From Pseudomonas fluorescens (lineage in GTDB: Bacteria; Pseudomonadota; Gammaproteobacteria; Pseudomonadales; Pseudomonadaceae), in the NCBI RefSeq assembly GCF_902497895.1, contig NZ_CABVHQ010000026.1, positions 1-64,000 on the forward strand: a stretch of 64,000 nucleotides of DNA. The letters run 5' to 3'. The notes under the pieces were generated by a model that did not search any database, was not told where the DNA came from, and saw only the letters and a list, made by a program, of their open reading frames with translations. Position 1 is the first letter of the stretch. Each line of letters starts with the position of its first letter. A program made the translations under genes and the position numbers. Below, piece after piece: positions 48,439-60,886 of the stretch.

Positions 48439-49656
48439 ATGCCTTCTGCCTTGAATATCGCTGCCGTGGAAAAGGGCGCCGCCCAGCCCGGGGTCAACCT
48501 GTTGCGTGACGTCAGCCTGCCGGCGCTGGTGCTGCATCGGGACGCGCTGGAGCACAACATTCGCTGGATGCAGGACTTTGTCAGCAACAGCGGCGCGCAA
48601 CTGGCGCCCCATGGCAAAACCAGCATGACCCCGGCGCTGTTTCGTCGTCAGTTGGCGCAAGGCGCCTGGGGCATCACCCTGGCCACGGCGGTGCAGACCC
48701 GTGCGGCCTACGCCCACGGCGTGCGTCGGGTATTAATGGCCAACCAGTTGGTCGGCGCGCCGAACATGGCGTTGATCGCAGAGTTGCTGGCGGATCCGTC
48801 CTTTGAATTCCATTGCATGGTCGATCACCCGGACAACGTCGCCGACCTCGGGGCTTTTTTCGCCGCGAGCGGAGTGCGCCTGAACGTGATGATCGAATAC
48901 GGCGTGATCGGCGGCCGTTGCGGCTGCCGTAGCGAACAGCAAGTGCTGGATCTGGCGCAGGCGATCAAGGCGCAACCGGCGCTGGCCCTGACCGGCATCG
49001 AAGGTTATGAAGGGGTGATCCACGGTGATCAGGCCGAGAGCGGGATTCGCCAATTTGCCGACTCGTTGGTGCGTCTGGCGGTGGAGTTGCAGGACAGCGG
49101 CGCCTTCGCTATCGACAAGCCGATCATCACGGCGTCGGGTTCGGCCTGGTATGACCTGATCGCCGAATCCTTTGCAGCGCAGAACGCCAGCGGCCGCTTC
49201 CTCAGCGTGCTGCGCCCCGGCAGTTATGTGGCCCACGACCATGGCATCTACAAAGAGGCACAGTGCTGCGTGCTCGATCGGCGCAGCGACTTGCACGAAG
49301 GCCTGCGCCCGGCGCTGGAAGTCTGGGCCCATGTGCAGTCGTTGCCGGAACCGGGGTTCGCGGTGATTGCCCTGGGCAAGCGCGATGTCGCCTACGACGC
49401 CGGGTTGCCGGTGCCGCTGTTGCGTTACAAGGCCGGTGCACTGCCGGCCAAAGGTGATGATGTCAGTGCCTGCAAGGTGACGGCGGTGATGGACCAGCAT
49501 GCGTTCATGACCGTGGCACCCGGTTGCGAGTTGCGCGTGGGTGATATCATCTCTTTCGGCACTTCCCATCCCTGCCTGACCTTCGACAAGTGGCGCACCG
49601 GGTGTCTGGTGGATGAGCAGTTGAATGTCATCGAAAGCATGGAGACCTGTTTCTAG
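48439..49656 (+). CDS. PLP-dependent amino acid deaminase (alanine racemase N-terminal / D-serine dehydratase-like fold)
   Basis: A 405-residue fold-type III PLP enzyme. The Schiff-base Lys is in APHGKTSMTPALF (about residue 59). The C-terminal zinc-site region, FGTSHPCLTFDKW, is as in D-threonine aldolase and eukaryotic-type D-serine dehydratase. It likely deaminates a D-hydroxy amino acid such as D-serine or D-threonine to a 2-oxo acid; the exact substrate is not evident. ATG at 48439 reads MPSALNIAAVEKGAA. The upstream RidA gene would clear its enamine intermediates. Confidence 0.88.
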   Translation: MPSALNIAAVEKGAAQPGVNLLRDVSLPALVLHRDALEHNIRWMQDFVSNSGAQLAPHGKTSMTPALFRRQLAQGAWGITLATAVQTRAAYAHGVRRVLMANQLVGAPNMALIAELLADPSFEFHCMVDHPDNVADLGAFFAASGVRLNVMIEYGVIGGRCGCRSEQQVLDLAQAIKAQPALALTGIEGYEGVIHGDQAESGIRQFADSLVRLAVELQDSGAFAIDKPIITASGSAWYDLIAESFAAQNASGRFLSVLRPGSYVAHDHGIYKEAQCCVLDRRSDLHEGLRPALEVWAHVQSLPEPGFAVIALGKRDVAYDAGLPVPLLRYKAGALPAKGDDVSACKVTAVMDQHAFMTVAPGCELRVGDIISFGTSHPCLTFDKWRTGCLVDEQLNVIESMETCF

Positions 49657-49718
49657 GCTTGAGACCGAGGTGCGGCCATAGCGAGCAAGCCCGGGATGCT
49701 GGGTTCTGATCCGAAATC

Positions 49719-49936
49719 CACCCCTCACCCCAACCCTCCCGAAACGTCGGACCGCCCCAGGGGGGCGAGGGAGCAGATCGTGCGTTTCTGAAGATGTGCT
49801 GCGACCTGAAAACACTGGATTGAATCCATAGTCGACTCGGCCTCACAGGTCGCAGCAACTCGATAGACACTCGGGATCAGCTCCCTCTCCCCCCTGGGGC
49901 GGTCCGACGTTTCGGGAGGGTGGGGGTGAGGGGTGG
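49719..49936. repeat. 57-bp near-perfect inverted repeat (218-bp element)
   Basis: The left arm (49719-49774) begins ccacccctcaccccaac and runs through gtcggaccgccccagggggg to agggagc. The right arm (49880-49936) is its reverse complement with few changes. The 105-bp centre is unrelated to any gene. It fills most of the 380-bp gap between the deaminase gene and the convergent parvulin gene; nothing else is seen there. It is a different and longer palindrome than the REP units elsewhere in the window. Confidence 0.88.
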
Positions 49937-50035
49937 TTCCTGAGCCTGGCCAACAATCGGAAGCGCTCCTAGCAGAAATGCGGCTTAACTGACCGGCATT
50001 GGGACTTGCCCGCGAATGCGGACTGAGACAAAAGC

Positions 50036-50311
50036 TCAATCCCGATAAAACACCTGCACCAGGTGATAGCCGAACTTGCTCTTGATCGGCCCATGCACGA
50101 TCCGCAGCGGTTTCTTGAAGATCACTTGATCGATGGCGCCGACCATTTGCCCGGGCCGTACTTCGCCCAGGTCACCGCCGCGCTTGCCGGAGGGGCAGGT
50201 GGAGTACTTCTTGGCCAACACATCGAAGGCTTCGCCTTTGGCGATGCGCTGCTTGAGTTGTTCGGCTTCTTCGGCCGTTTTCACCAGGATATGGCGGGCT
50301 TGAGCTTTCAT
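50036..50311 (-). CDS. ppiC: Peptidyl-prolyl cis-trans isomerase, parvulin type (PpiC)
   Basis: A 91-residue stand-alone parvulin domain: ARHILVKTAEEAEQLKQRIAKGEAFDVLAKKYSTCPSGKRGGDLGEVRPGQMV, then GPIKSKFGYHLVQV. The paired His residues (RHILV, GYHLV), the Cys in YSTCPS and the Phe of SKFGYH form the active site. No signal peptide, so it is cytoplasmic. Family length is typical (about 92 in E. coli PpiC). It lies 57 bp before the end of the next gene on the same strand side. Confidence 0.94.
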   Translation of the reverse strand: MKAQARHILVKTAEEAEQLKQRIAKGEAFDVLAKKYSTCPSGKRGGDLGEVRPGQMVGAIDQVIFKKPLRIVHGPIKSKFGYHLVQVFYRD

Positions 50312-50367
50312 CGGGGCAGTTACCTTGAAGCGGTGGTGTCAGCGGGGCGCGGGATTATGCCCGAAAC

Positions 50368-52905
50368 TCAGCTTTTCTGGCTGATCATCGTGCGAATCTT
50401 GTTGGCCAGCACGTCGATGGAAAACGGTTTGGCCACCATGTCCATGCCTTCCTCAAGGAATCCCTGGCGTTCGAGGGCCTTCTCGGCGTAACCGGTCATG
50501 AACAGTACTTTGAGGTCTGGACGATACTGGCGGGCGATTTCCGCCAGTTGGCGGCCATTCATGCCAGGCAGGCCGACGTCGGTCACCAGCAGGTCGACCC
50601 GCAGGTCGGACTCCAGCAGCGGCAGCGCGGTTTTCGCGTCTTCGGCTTCATGGGCGTGGTAACCCAGCTCGCCCAGCACATTGAGCACCAGCATCCGTAC
50701 CGCCGGGTCGTCCTCTACCAACACCACGGTTTCACCGGCAATGGCTGGAGGAGTGTCCTGGGAGCTGACCAGCGGGAGTTTTTCCACGGGCGCGAGGTAA
50801 AGCCTGGGCAGATACAGGCGCACGCTAGTGCCCTGGCCCGGGAGGCTGGAAAGGCTGACGTGACCACCGGATTGCTGGGCAAAACCGTAGATCATCGACA
50901 AGCCCAAGCCGGTGCCCTGGCCTATGGGCTTGGTGGTGAAAAACGGGTCGAAGGCTTTGGCCAGTACCGAGGGAGTCATGCCGCTGCCATTGTCGGTGAC
51001 GCCCATCATCACGTAGTCGCCGGCCTTGACCGGTTCCAGGGTGCTGATATCCGTACCGTCGAGATAACTGTTGGCCGTTTCGATCAGCAGTTCGCCGCCA
51101 TTGGGCATGGCGTCGCGGGCGTTGATCACCAGGTTGAGCAGGGCGTTTTCCAGTTGGCTGACGTCGGTGCTGACCGGCCAGACTTCGGCGGCCAGCTGCA
51201 GTTTGAGGTTGATGTGCTCGCCCTTGGTGCGGCTGAACAGGTCTTCCAGCGAGTGCACCAACTGATTGGGGTCGATGGGTTTGCGGTCCAGCGATTGCCG
51301 GCGGGAGAACGCCAGCAGCCGATGGGTCAGGGCCGCGGCGCGGTGGGCAGAGGACACTGCCGCTTCGGTGAACCGGCCAATCTCGGCGCTGCGGCCATCG
51401 GCGATATAGCGCTGCATCAGGTCAAGGCTACCGATGATCCCGGTGAGCATATTGTTGAAGTCATGGGCGATGCCGCCAGTGAGTTGGCCCACGGCTTCCA
51501 TTTTCTGCGCATGGCGCAGTGCCTCTTCGGCGCGCTCGCGTTCGAACATTTCGTTTTGCAGGCGCAGGTTGGTGTCGGCCAGTTCCCGGGTCCGGGCGGC
51601 GACGCGTTCTTCCAGGGTTTCGTTGAGGTTGCGCAGGGCAGCTTCGGTCTGTTTGCGCTCGGTTTCATCGATCACAAAGATGTAGAAACCATTGACCGCG
51701 CCGTCGGCACCGTGACGCGGCAGGTACTTCATCAGCGCATGGCGCGGCCGGCCGTCACGGTGGAAGGACTCAGCCTCGAAGCTGCAAGGGTGGCCGGCGA
51801 GGGCCGCGGCGATCTGCTCGGCGCGACTGGCGTAGAGTTCTTCGCCAATGACTTCACGGATGGTCTTGCCGTACAGCTCTTGCGGGGTCATGCCGTACCA
51901 TTCAAGGTAGGCGGCGTTGTTCAGCCGAAAGCGTTCTTCGTTGTCGACATAACCGATCAGCACCGGCATGGCATTGATGATCAGCTGCAGCTCGGTCTGG
52001 CTTTGGCGCAAGGCTTGCTCCATCTGCTTGCGATCGGTCAGGTCCAGCGCGGCACCGCAGAAGCGAATCGGCCGGCCATGGTGATCCTTATAGCAGCGGC
52101 CACGGGCAAACACCCAGCGCAGTTGGCCGTCGGGCAGCAGCAGACGGTATTCCTCGGCATATTCAGTGCCATGAGCGACGCAGTATTTGATGCTGCGGGC
52201 GACCATGCCGCGGTCCTGCGGGTGTACGCCGCTCAGGTACTCGCTGATGGGCAGTTGCCCGGCCAGGGCCGGATCGACACCATGCAGTTGGGCAAAGTGT
52301 GCGTCGGCAATAAAGCGATCCTCGCTGATATCCCAGTCCCAGGTGCCCACCGAGTCGGTGGCCGAGAGGGCCAGTTGCAGACGCTCTTCGGACTCATGCT
52401 GAGCCTTGATACTGGCTTCGGAGCGTAGTTTGAGTTCCAGCGCGACCCGGCGGCGTTCGTTGGTTTCGATGGCTGTGACCAGAATCCCGGCGACCAGCCC
52501 TTGCTCGTCGCGGATCGGGCTGTAGGTCAGGTCCAGCCAGAGCTCGGACTCGCGGCCCAGGTGTTGCAGGTTGAAGCACTGTTCGCTGTAGGTGCGCACC
52601 TGGCCCTGCAGGACGGCGTTGTAGATGGGCGCGGTGAAGTTTTCGAGTTCCGGCCAGATCAGGTGCGTCGGTTGTCCGAAGGCCTGCGGATGTTTGTGGC
52701 CGGCAAGCAGGGCGAAACCGTCGTTGTAGATTTGCGTGAGGTGCGGACCCCACAACAGCAACATGGGCATCGGTGAATGAATCACGATATCCACGGCTGT
52801 GCGCAGGCTTTGCGGCCAGTTGCCGGGTTCGCCCAGCGGACTTTGCGTCCAGTCCAGCCGGGCAATCATTGCCTGGGCTTCACTGCCGGTGGGCGAATCA
52901 TTCAT
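50368..52905 (-). CDS. PAS-containing hybrid sensor histidine kinase
   Basis: An 845-residue soluble kinase with no membrane segment. An N-terminal PAS/GAF-like sensor (about 30-150) is followed by two PAS domains (about 175-295 and 300-420), a coiled coil, a HisKA domain with phospho-acceptor H481 in [11 protein letters not shown], an HATPase_c domain ([28 protein letters not shown]) and a C-terminal receiver with D776 in [16 protein letters not shown]. Receiver phosphorylation would be intramolecular; no output regulator is encoded beside it, so its pathway is unknown. Confidence 0.92.
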   Translation of the reverse strand: MNDSPTGSEAQAMIARLDWTQSPLGEPGNWPQSLRTAVDIVIHSPMPMLLLWGPHLTQIYNDGFALLAGHKHPQAFGQPTHLIWPELENFTAPIYNAVLQGQVRTYSEQCFNLQHLGRESELWLDLTYSPIRDEQGLVAGILVTAIETNERRRVALELKLRSEASIKAQHESEERLQLALSATDSVGTWDWDISEDRFIADAHFAQLHGVDPALAGQLPISEYLSGVHPQDRGMVARSIKYCVAHGTEYAEEYRLLLPDGQLRWVFARGRCYKDHHGRPIRFCGAALDLTDRKQMEQALRQSQTELQLIINAMPVLIGYVDNEERFRLNNAAYLEWYGMTPQELYGKTIREVIGEELYASRAEQIAAALAGHPCSFEAESFHRDGRPRHALMKYLPRHGADGAVNGFYIFVIDETERKQTEAALRNLNETLEERVAARTRELADTNLRLQNEMFERERAEEALRHAQKMEAVGQLTGGIAHDFNNMLTGIIGSLDLMQRYIADGRSAEIGRFTEAAVSSAHRAAALTHRLLAFSRRQSLDRKPIDPNQLVHSLEDLFSRTKGEHINLKLQLAAEVWPVSTDVSQLENALLNLVINARDAMPNGGELLIETANSYLDGTDISTLEPVKAGDYVMMGVTDNGSGMTPSVLAKAFDPFFTTKPIGQGTGLGLSMIYGFAQQSGGHVSLSSLPGQGTSVRLYLPRLYLAPVEKLPLVSSQDTPPAIAGETVVLVEDDPAVRMLVLNVLGELGYHAHEAEDAKTALPLLESDLRVDLLVTDVGLPGMNGRQLAEIARQYRPDLKVLFMTGYAEKALERQGFLEEGMDMVAKPFSIDVLANKIRTMISQKS

Positions 52906-53037
52906 CTGGGGATCCTGAGGGAAGGCTTGCTGGGCCCGTTGTAACTAAGACGCTTTCAGACTTTAGACGTTCAATACCTCAAAAAGTCGCATTCGTTAAT
53001 TTTTACTATTCAAATGGGTGTTTCAGGGGGCCGTATT

Positions 53038-54993
<1,956 letters not shown>

Positions 54994-55056
54994 AGAGGAC
55001 CCTTTTCTTTTATTGTTTTATTACATGCACACAGATTGATGTGACTGGCGAGCTTT

Positions 55057-55086
55057 TGTGGCGAGTGGGCTTGCCCGCTCGCCACA
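55057..55086. repeat. Single REP palindrome between hydroxybutyrate dehydrogenase and aacS
   Basis: A 30-bp near-perfect palindrome, tgtggcgag...ctcgccaca with a tgggcttgcccg centre, in the 105-bp gap. Transcription must cross it to reach aacS, so it may tune the ratio of the two enzymes. Confidence 0.82.
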
Positions 55087-55098
55087 GTGTATGGCGGC

Positions 55099-55872
55099 CT
55101 ATTGAGCCAACCACCCACCATCGATATTCCACGCCGCGCCACGCACCTGGCTGCCGGCTTCGCTGCATAAAAATAGTACCAGTTCACCCAGCTGTGGAGG
55201 AGTGACGAACTCCCGCGAAGGCTGTTTCTCGGCCAGCAGATCATGTTGCGCCTGCTGCGGGTCGACGCCTGCGGCAATGCGCGCATCGATCTGCTTCTGC
55301 ACCAGCGGGGTCAACACCCAGCCCGGGCAGATGGCGTTGCAGGTGATGTTGCTGGTGGCGGTTTCCAGGCCGACCACTTTGGTCAGGCCGATCACCCCAT
55401 GCTTGGCGGCGACATACGCCGCCTTGCCCACCGAGCCGACCTGGCCGTGCACCGAGGCGATGTTGACGATCCGTCCCCAGCCTTTGGCGCGCATGCCTGG
55501 CAGGCTCAACCGGGTGCCATGGAACACCGAAGAGAGGTTGATGGCGATAATCGAGTCCCAGCGCTCCAGCGGAAAGTCTTCCACGGGGGCCACATGCTGG
55601 ATGCCGGCGTTGTTCACCAGAATGTCGACGCCGCCGAACTCGCGCTCGGCATAGGCGATCATCTCGGCGATCTGTGCCGGGTCGCTGACATCGGCCGGGT
55701 GATGGCCGACCTTGCCACCGAATTGTGAAACCTCGGCGATGACTGCGCAAGCATCACCGAAGCCATTGAGGACCAGATTGGCGCCAGCCTTGGCCAGGCT
55801 CAGGGCGATGCCCAGGCCGATGCCGCTGGTGGAGCCGGTGACGAGTGCGGTTTTGCCGGAAAGATTAGTCAT
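55099..55872 (-). CDS. hbdH: 3-hydroxybutyrate dehydrogenase
   Basis: A 257-residue short-chain dehydrogenase that oxidises D-3-hydroxybutyrate to acetoacetate with NAD. The cofactor motif is TGSTSGIGLGIA (residues 12-23), then NNAGIQHVAPVEDFP, catalytic Ser in NIASVHGQVGS, and YVAAKHG with Tyr and Lys (about 152-156). The C-terminal FLCSEAGSQVRGAAWNIDGGWLAQ is close to known BdhA proteins. ATG at 55872 follows GAGGAA; a start at 55887 would add five residues. It sits 8 bp after the GntP permease gene. Confidence 0.94.
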   Translation of the reverse strand: MTNLSGKTALVTGSTSGIGLGIALSLAKAGANLVLNGFGDACAVIAEVSQFGGKVGHHPADVSDPAQIAEMIAYAEREFGGVDILVNNAGIQHVAPVEDFPLERWDSIIAINLSSVFHGTRLSLPGMRAKGWGRIVNIASVHGQVGSVGKAAYVAAKHGVIGLTKVVGLETATSNITCNAICPGWVLTPLVQKQIDARIAAGVDPQQAQHDLLAEKQPSREFVTPPQLGELVLFLCSEAGSQVRGAAWNIDGGWLAQ

Positions 55873-55879
55873 AAGTTCC

Positions 55880-57271
55880 TCACACAATGCCGGTGGCGTA
55901 GAAGGTGCTGATCACCACGAAGACCGCGAGGGTCTTGATGATGGTGATACCGAAGATATCTTTGTAGGCTTCGCGGTGGGTCAGGCCGGTGACGGCCAGC
56001 AGGGTGATCACCGCGCCGTTGTGCGGCAGGGTGTCCATGCCGCCACTGGCCATGGCCGCGACCCGGTGCAGGACTTCCAGCGGAATATTCGCCGCATTGG
56101 CCGCCGCGATAAAGCTGTTGGACATCGCCGCCAGGGCGATGCTCATGCCGCCCGAGGCCGAGCCGGTGATCCCTGCCAGCAGGGTCACGGTGATGGCTTC
56201 ATTGACCAGCGGGTTGGGAATGCTCTTGAGCCAGTCGGCCAGCACCAGGAAGCCCGGCAGCGAGGCGATCACCGCACCGAAGCCGTATTCCGATGCGGTG
56301 TTCATTGCCGCCAGCAGCGCGCCGCTGACCGCGCTTCTGCTGCCTTCGGCGAGTCTGCCGCGGATTGCCTGGAAGCCGAACACCAGCACCATGATGATGC
56401 CCACCAGCAGCGCCGCCTGGACCGCCCAGATCGCGGTGAGCTTGGCGATTTCGGTTTGCACCGGCACGGTCATGCCCGGCAGGCTGAGGCTGTGGGTCTT
56501 GCCGTACCAGAGCGGAATCCAGTGGGTGAACAGCAGGTTCATCACCCCAACCAGCAGCAGCGGCGAGAGGGCGATCCAGGGGTTGGGCAGCTTGATGTCC
56601 GCGGCGGTTTCCGGCTCGTTGCGCAGCTCCGTGCCGTAGCCTTCGCCCGAGCGCTGGGCCTTGTTGCGCTGGCGTTGCAGATAGAGCATGCCGGCACAGA
56701 ACACGAAGATCGCGCCGATCAGGCCGAGCCATGGGGCGGCCCAGGCGGTGGTGTTGAAAAAGGTGCTGGGGATGATGTTCTGGATCTGCGGAGTGCCGGG
56801 CAGGGCGTCCATGGTGAAGGAAAACGCACCCAGGGCGATGGTCGCCGGGATCAGGCGCTTGGGAATATTGCTCTGGCGGAACATTTCCGCGGCAAACGGA
56901 TACACCGCGAACACCACTACGAACAGCGATACGCCGCCGTAGGTCAGCAGGGCGCAGACCAGCACGATCACCAGCATCGCCTGGCGAGTGCCAAGCAAAC
57001 GAATGGCGGCGGCGACGATCGAGCGCGAGAAGCCGGACAGCTCAATCAGCTTGCCGAACACCGCACCAAGCAGGAACACCGGGAAATACAGTTTGATGAA
57101 GCCGACCATTTTCTCCATGAACACCCCGGTGAAAGCCGGAGCGACAGCGGAAGGGTCGGTGAGCAATACCGCGCCGAGGGCGGCAATCGGGGCGAAGAGG
57201 ATAACGCTGTAGCCACGGTAAGCGGCGAGCATCAGCAGCGAAAGCGCTGCTAAAGCGATGATCACACTCAT
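55880..57271 (-). CDS. GntP-family permease, probably for 3-hydroxybutyrate
   Basis: A 463-residue inner-membrane carrier with about 12 helices. GntP-family hallmarks include the early FTGVFMEKMVGFIKLYFPVFLLGAVFGKLIE and the late GITGSASGGMSIALAAMSNSF and MASGGMDTLPHNGAVITLLAVTG. Family members carry gluconate, D-serine or 3-hydroxybutyrate; the two genes after it make 3-hydroxybutyrate the best guess. It is the first gene of the operon and has a sigma-54 promoter upstream. Confidence 0.9.
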   Translation of the reverse strand: MSVIIALAALSLLMLAAYRGYSVILFAPIAALGAVLLTDPSAVAPAFTGVFMEKMVGFIKLYFPVFLLGAVFGKLIELSGFSRSIVAAAIRLLGTRQAMLVIVLVCALLTYGGVSLFVVVFAVYPFAAEMFRQSNIPKRLIPATIALGAFSFTMDALPGTPQIQNIIPSTFFNTTAWAAPWLGLIGAIFVFCAGMLYLQRQRNKAQRSGEGYGTELRNEPETAADIKLPNPWIALSPLLLVGVMNLLFTHWIPLWYGKTHSLSLPGMTVPVQTEIAKLTAIWAVQAALLVGIIMVLVFGFQAIRGRLAEGSRSAVSGALLAAMNTASEYGFGAVIASLPGFLVLADWLKSIPNPLVNEAITVTLLAGITGSASGGMSIALAAMSNSFIAAANAANIPLEVLHRVAAMASGGMDTLPHNGAVITLLAVTGLTHREAYKDIFGITIIKTLAVFVVISTFYATGIV

Positions 57272-57328
57272 GGTGTGTCTCCTGGATTGTTATTTTTGTA
57301 GAGGTGAAGATTTGGTGGCTGTGGATAT

Positions 57329-57344
57329 AGCCAGTTTCGTGCCA
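57329..57344 (-). promoter_or_regulatory. Sigma-54 promoter of the hydroxybutyrate operon
   Basis: On the minus strand the sequence is tggcac-gaaac-tggct. The -24 GG and the -12 GC are exactly 10 bp apart, and all six bases of the -24 box match the tggcac-N5-ttgca consensus; the -12 box has one mismatch. It lies 58 bp before the permease start codon. Confidence 0.82.
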
Positions 57345-57406
57345 GTACACTAACTATTTGAAATGTATGGATATTTTTCTTTTTTGTGGTGCGGGAAAGT
57401 AAATCT

Positions 57407-57576
57407 GTCTCTTTGTGGAGACGCGGGGCGCCGGAAAAGATCGCAGCCTGCGGCAGCTCCTACGGGTTTCCGGTCGCGTGCCATTGGCGTAGGAGCTGCC
57501 GCAGGCTGCGATCTTTTGATCTTCAGCAATCTAAAACGCCATCTCTATTATGAGATTTATGTCTCTTTATTGAGAC
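57407..57576. promoter_or_regulatory. Activator-binding palindromes upstream of the sigma-54 promoter
   Basis: GTCTC-N6-GAGAC occurs at 57407-57422 and 57561-57576, and the related ATCTC-N6-GAGAT at 57541-57556. They lie about 65 to 230 bp upstream of the -24 box, the usual range for enhancer sites of sigma-54 activators. The farthest copy overlaps the stop codon of the activator gene. A REPIN sits between the near and far sites. Nothing else is seen in this 295-bp gap. Confidence 0.7.
57435..57524. repeat. REPIN (agatcgcagcctgcggcagc type) within the enhancer region
   Basis: An inverted pair of REP units about 90 bp long, in the same family as those at 5326 and 20649. It separates the near and distant palindromes that probably bind the sigma-54 activator. 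Confidence 0.88.
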
Positions 57577-58982
57577 TCTGCAATCCCCAACGCCACCATC
57601 TTCTTGTACAACGTCGACCGCCCCAACCCCAATCGCGCCGCAGCCGCTATAACCTTCCCACCACATTGCGCGAGGGCCGTTTCAATCAACTGCCGATCAA
57701 ACCGTTCCCGCGCCGCGCTGAAGCTTTCGCTCACCGTAGGCTCCAGCACCGAAGACGCAAGGCGCTCCACCGGACTGAAAGTCCCAATCGCCGCGCGGAT
57801 ATCCGCCGCATTCAACATCAAGTCATCGCTGAGAAGCGCCGCGCGCTCCAGCACATTGCGCAGTTCACGGATGTTGCCCGGCCAGGCATGCTGGCCGAGC
57901 AGCGCCAGGGCCTGGCTGTCGAGTTCATGCTGGCTGCGCAGTTCTTCAAGGATGGCTTCGCTCAACGCTGGCAGATCGTCGAGTCTTTCGCGCAACGGCG
58001 GTACCTGAATCGGCAAGACGTTGAGGCGGTAATACAGGTCGGCCCGGAACTCGCCGCGTTTGATCGCGGCCTGCAGGTCAGTGGAGGTGGCGGCAATCAC
58101 CCGCACATCGCTCTGGATCACTTCGTTGGAGCCCACCGGTTCGAACTCTTTCTCTTGCAGCACCCGTAGCAACTTGCTTTGCAGCGGCAGCGGCATGTCG
58201 CCGATTTCGTCGAGAAACAGCGTGCCGCCCTGGGCGATCTGCAATTTACCGCTGCGACCCTTGCGGTCCGCGCCGGTGAAGGCACCGGGGGCGGTACCGA
58301 AGAATTCCGCTTCCAGCAGGGTTTCCGGAATTGCCGCGCTGTTGATGCTGACAAAGGCTTTGTGCGCCCGCGGCGAGGCGCCATGGATCGCCTGGGCCAG
58401 CAATTCCTTGCCGGTGCCGGTTTCACCCAGCAGCAGTACCGGCGAGTCGGCGCTGGCGCTGCGTCGGGCCCGGCGTTTGACTTCCAGGCTGGCGGCGCTG
58501 GTGCCGATAAAGTGCGCGAAATTGTATTTGGTCTGCCGCGCCCGCAGCAGGGAGCGGGTCGAAGCCAGCTCCTCCTGCATGCTCATGTAGCGCTTGAGCA
58601 TCGGCGACAGGCTGCGCAGTTCATCGAACAGAGCAAAACCGATGGCGCCGATGACCATGCCGGCATCGTCATGGATCGGCAGGCGCATCACCACCAGCGG
58701 CTCTTTCGGGGTGTCCTGCATGTCCAGCAGAATCGGCCGGCCGGTGCGCACCACCTCGCGCAGCAGGCTGCCGGGGATCACGCTTTCACAGGGCTTGCCG
58801 ATGGCCACCTCGGCCGATTCGAGACCGAAGCGTTTGGCGTAGCGTTCGTTCATCCAGACGATATTGGCATCGCGGTCGACGATCACCGTGCCTTCGCTGG
58901 ATTGCTCGATGATCTCGAACAACGAGCGGATCGCCAGCAGGCGCACACGCTGGTAATCCTTGAGACTTTCGGTGTCGTTCAT
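57567..58982 (-). CDS. Sigma-54-dependent transcriptional activator (PAS-AAA-Fis)
   Basis: A 471-residue bacterial enhancer-binding protein. An N-terminal PAS domain (about 20-130, DRDANIVWMNERYAKRFG) is followed by a AAA+ core with Walker A GETGTGKE, the sigma-54 contact loop GAFTGA (about residue 237), Walker B GGTLFLDEIGDMPL and arginine-finger region RADLYYRLNVLPI. The C-terminal Fis-type HTH is GKVIAAAARLGLGRSTLYKKM. It most likely activates the adjacent permease-dehydrogenase-aacS operon. ATG at 58982 (MNDTESLKDY) is chosen over one at 58997. Confidence 0.94.
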   Translation of the reverse strand: MNDTESLKDYQRVRLLAIRSLFEIIEQSSEGTVIVDRDANIVWMNERYAKRFGLESAEVAIGKPCESVIPGSLLREVVRTGRPILLDMQDTPKEPLVVMRLPIHDDAGMVIGAIGFALFDELRSLSPMLKRYMSMQEELASTRSLLRARQTKYNFAHFIGTSAASLEVKRRARRSASADSPVLLLGETGTGKELLAQAIHGASPRAHKAFVSINSAAIPETLLEAEFFGTAPGAFTGADRKGRSGKLQIAQGGTLFLDEIGDMPLPLQSKLLRVLQEKEFEPVGSNEVIQSDVRVIAATSTDLQAAIKRGEFRADLYYRLNVLPIQVPPLRERLDDLPALSEAILEELRSQHELDSQALALLGQHAWPGNIRELRNVLERAALLSDDLMLNAADIRAAIGTFSPVERLASSVLEPTVSESFSAARERFDRQLIETALAQCGGKVIAAAARLGLGRSTLYKKMVALGIAESQ

Positions 58983-59000
58983 GGGCGGTCCCAACAAAGG

Positions 59001-59240
59001 TTACTTTTTCCGGGCGCCGGCCTCGGCCGCCAGACACTCCAGGGCGAACTGTTCGGGATAGGTCATCTGGATCAGGGTGGTTTCGCCTTTGACGGTGCGC
59101 GAACCTTCGAGGATGTAGCGAATGCGTTTGTCGGTGACGCCGATGCGCTTGGCGATCCAGGTCGGGGTCTGGCCGATGCGCGAGATCAGTTTGTCGGCGT
59201 AGTCGGTGGAGGGGTTATAGAGTTCAGCATTAGGGCTCAT
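59001..59240 (-). CDS. Small HTH-like protein of unknown function
   Basis: A 79-residue protein with an XRE-like helix-turn-helix (ISRIGQTPTWIAKRIGVTDKRIRYILEGSR, about residues 19-48). It ends 18 bp before the sigma-54 activator gene on the same strand, so the two may be cotranscribed. The length is that of a bare DNA-binding domain. I cannot name the family. Confidence 0.75.
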   Translation of the reverse strand: MSPNAELYNPSTDYADKLISRIGQTPTWIAKRIGVTDKRIRYILEGSRTVKGETTLIQMTYPEQFALECLAAEAGARKK

Positions 59241-59282
59241 GGGTGACGTCCGGATAAGAAATGGGCTGCAATAGGCCCAAGG

Positions 59283-60872
<1,590 letters not shown>

Positions 60873-60886
60873 ATCTTGGGGTCCAC

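Noticed and set aside
50548..52428. 626-codon plus-strand frame opposite the hybrid kinase
   Set aside because: It is an antisense shadow; the minus strand has unmistakable PAS, HisKA, HATPase and receiver motifs.
55712..57253. 513-codon plus-strand frame opposite the GntP permease
   Set aside because: The His/Gln/Glu-rich shadow has no ribosome site; the minus-strand permease is clear.
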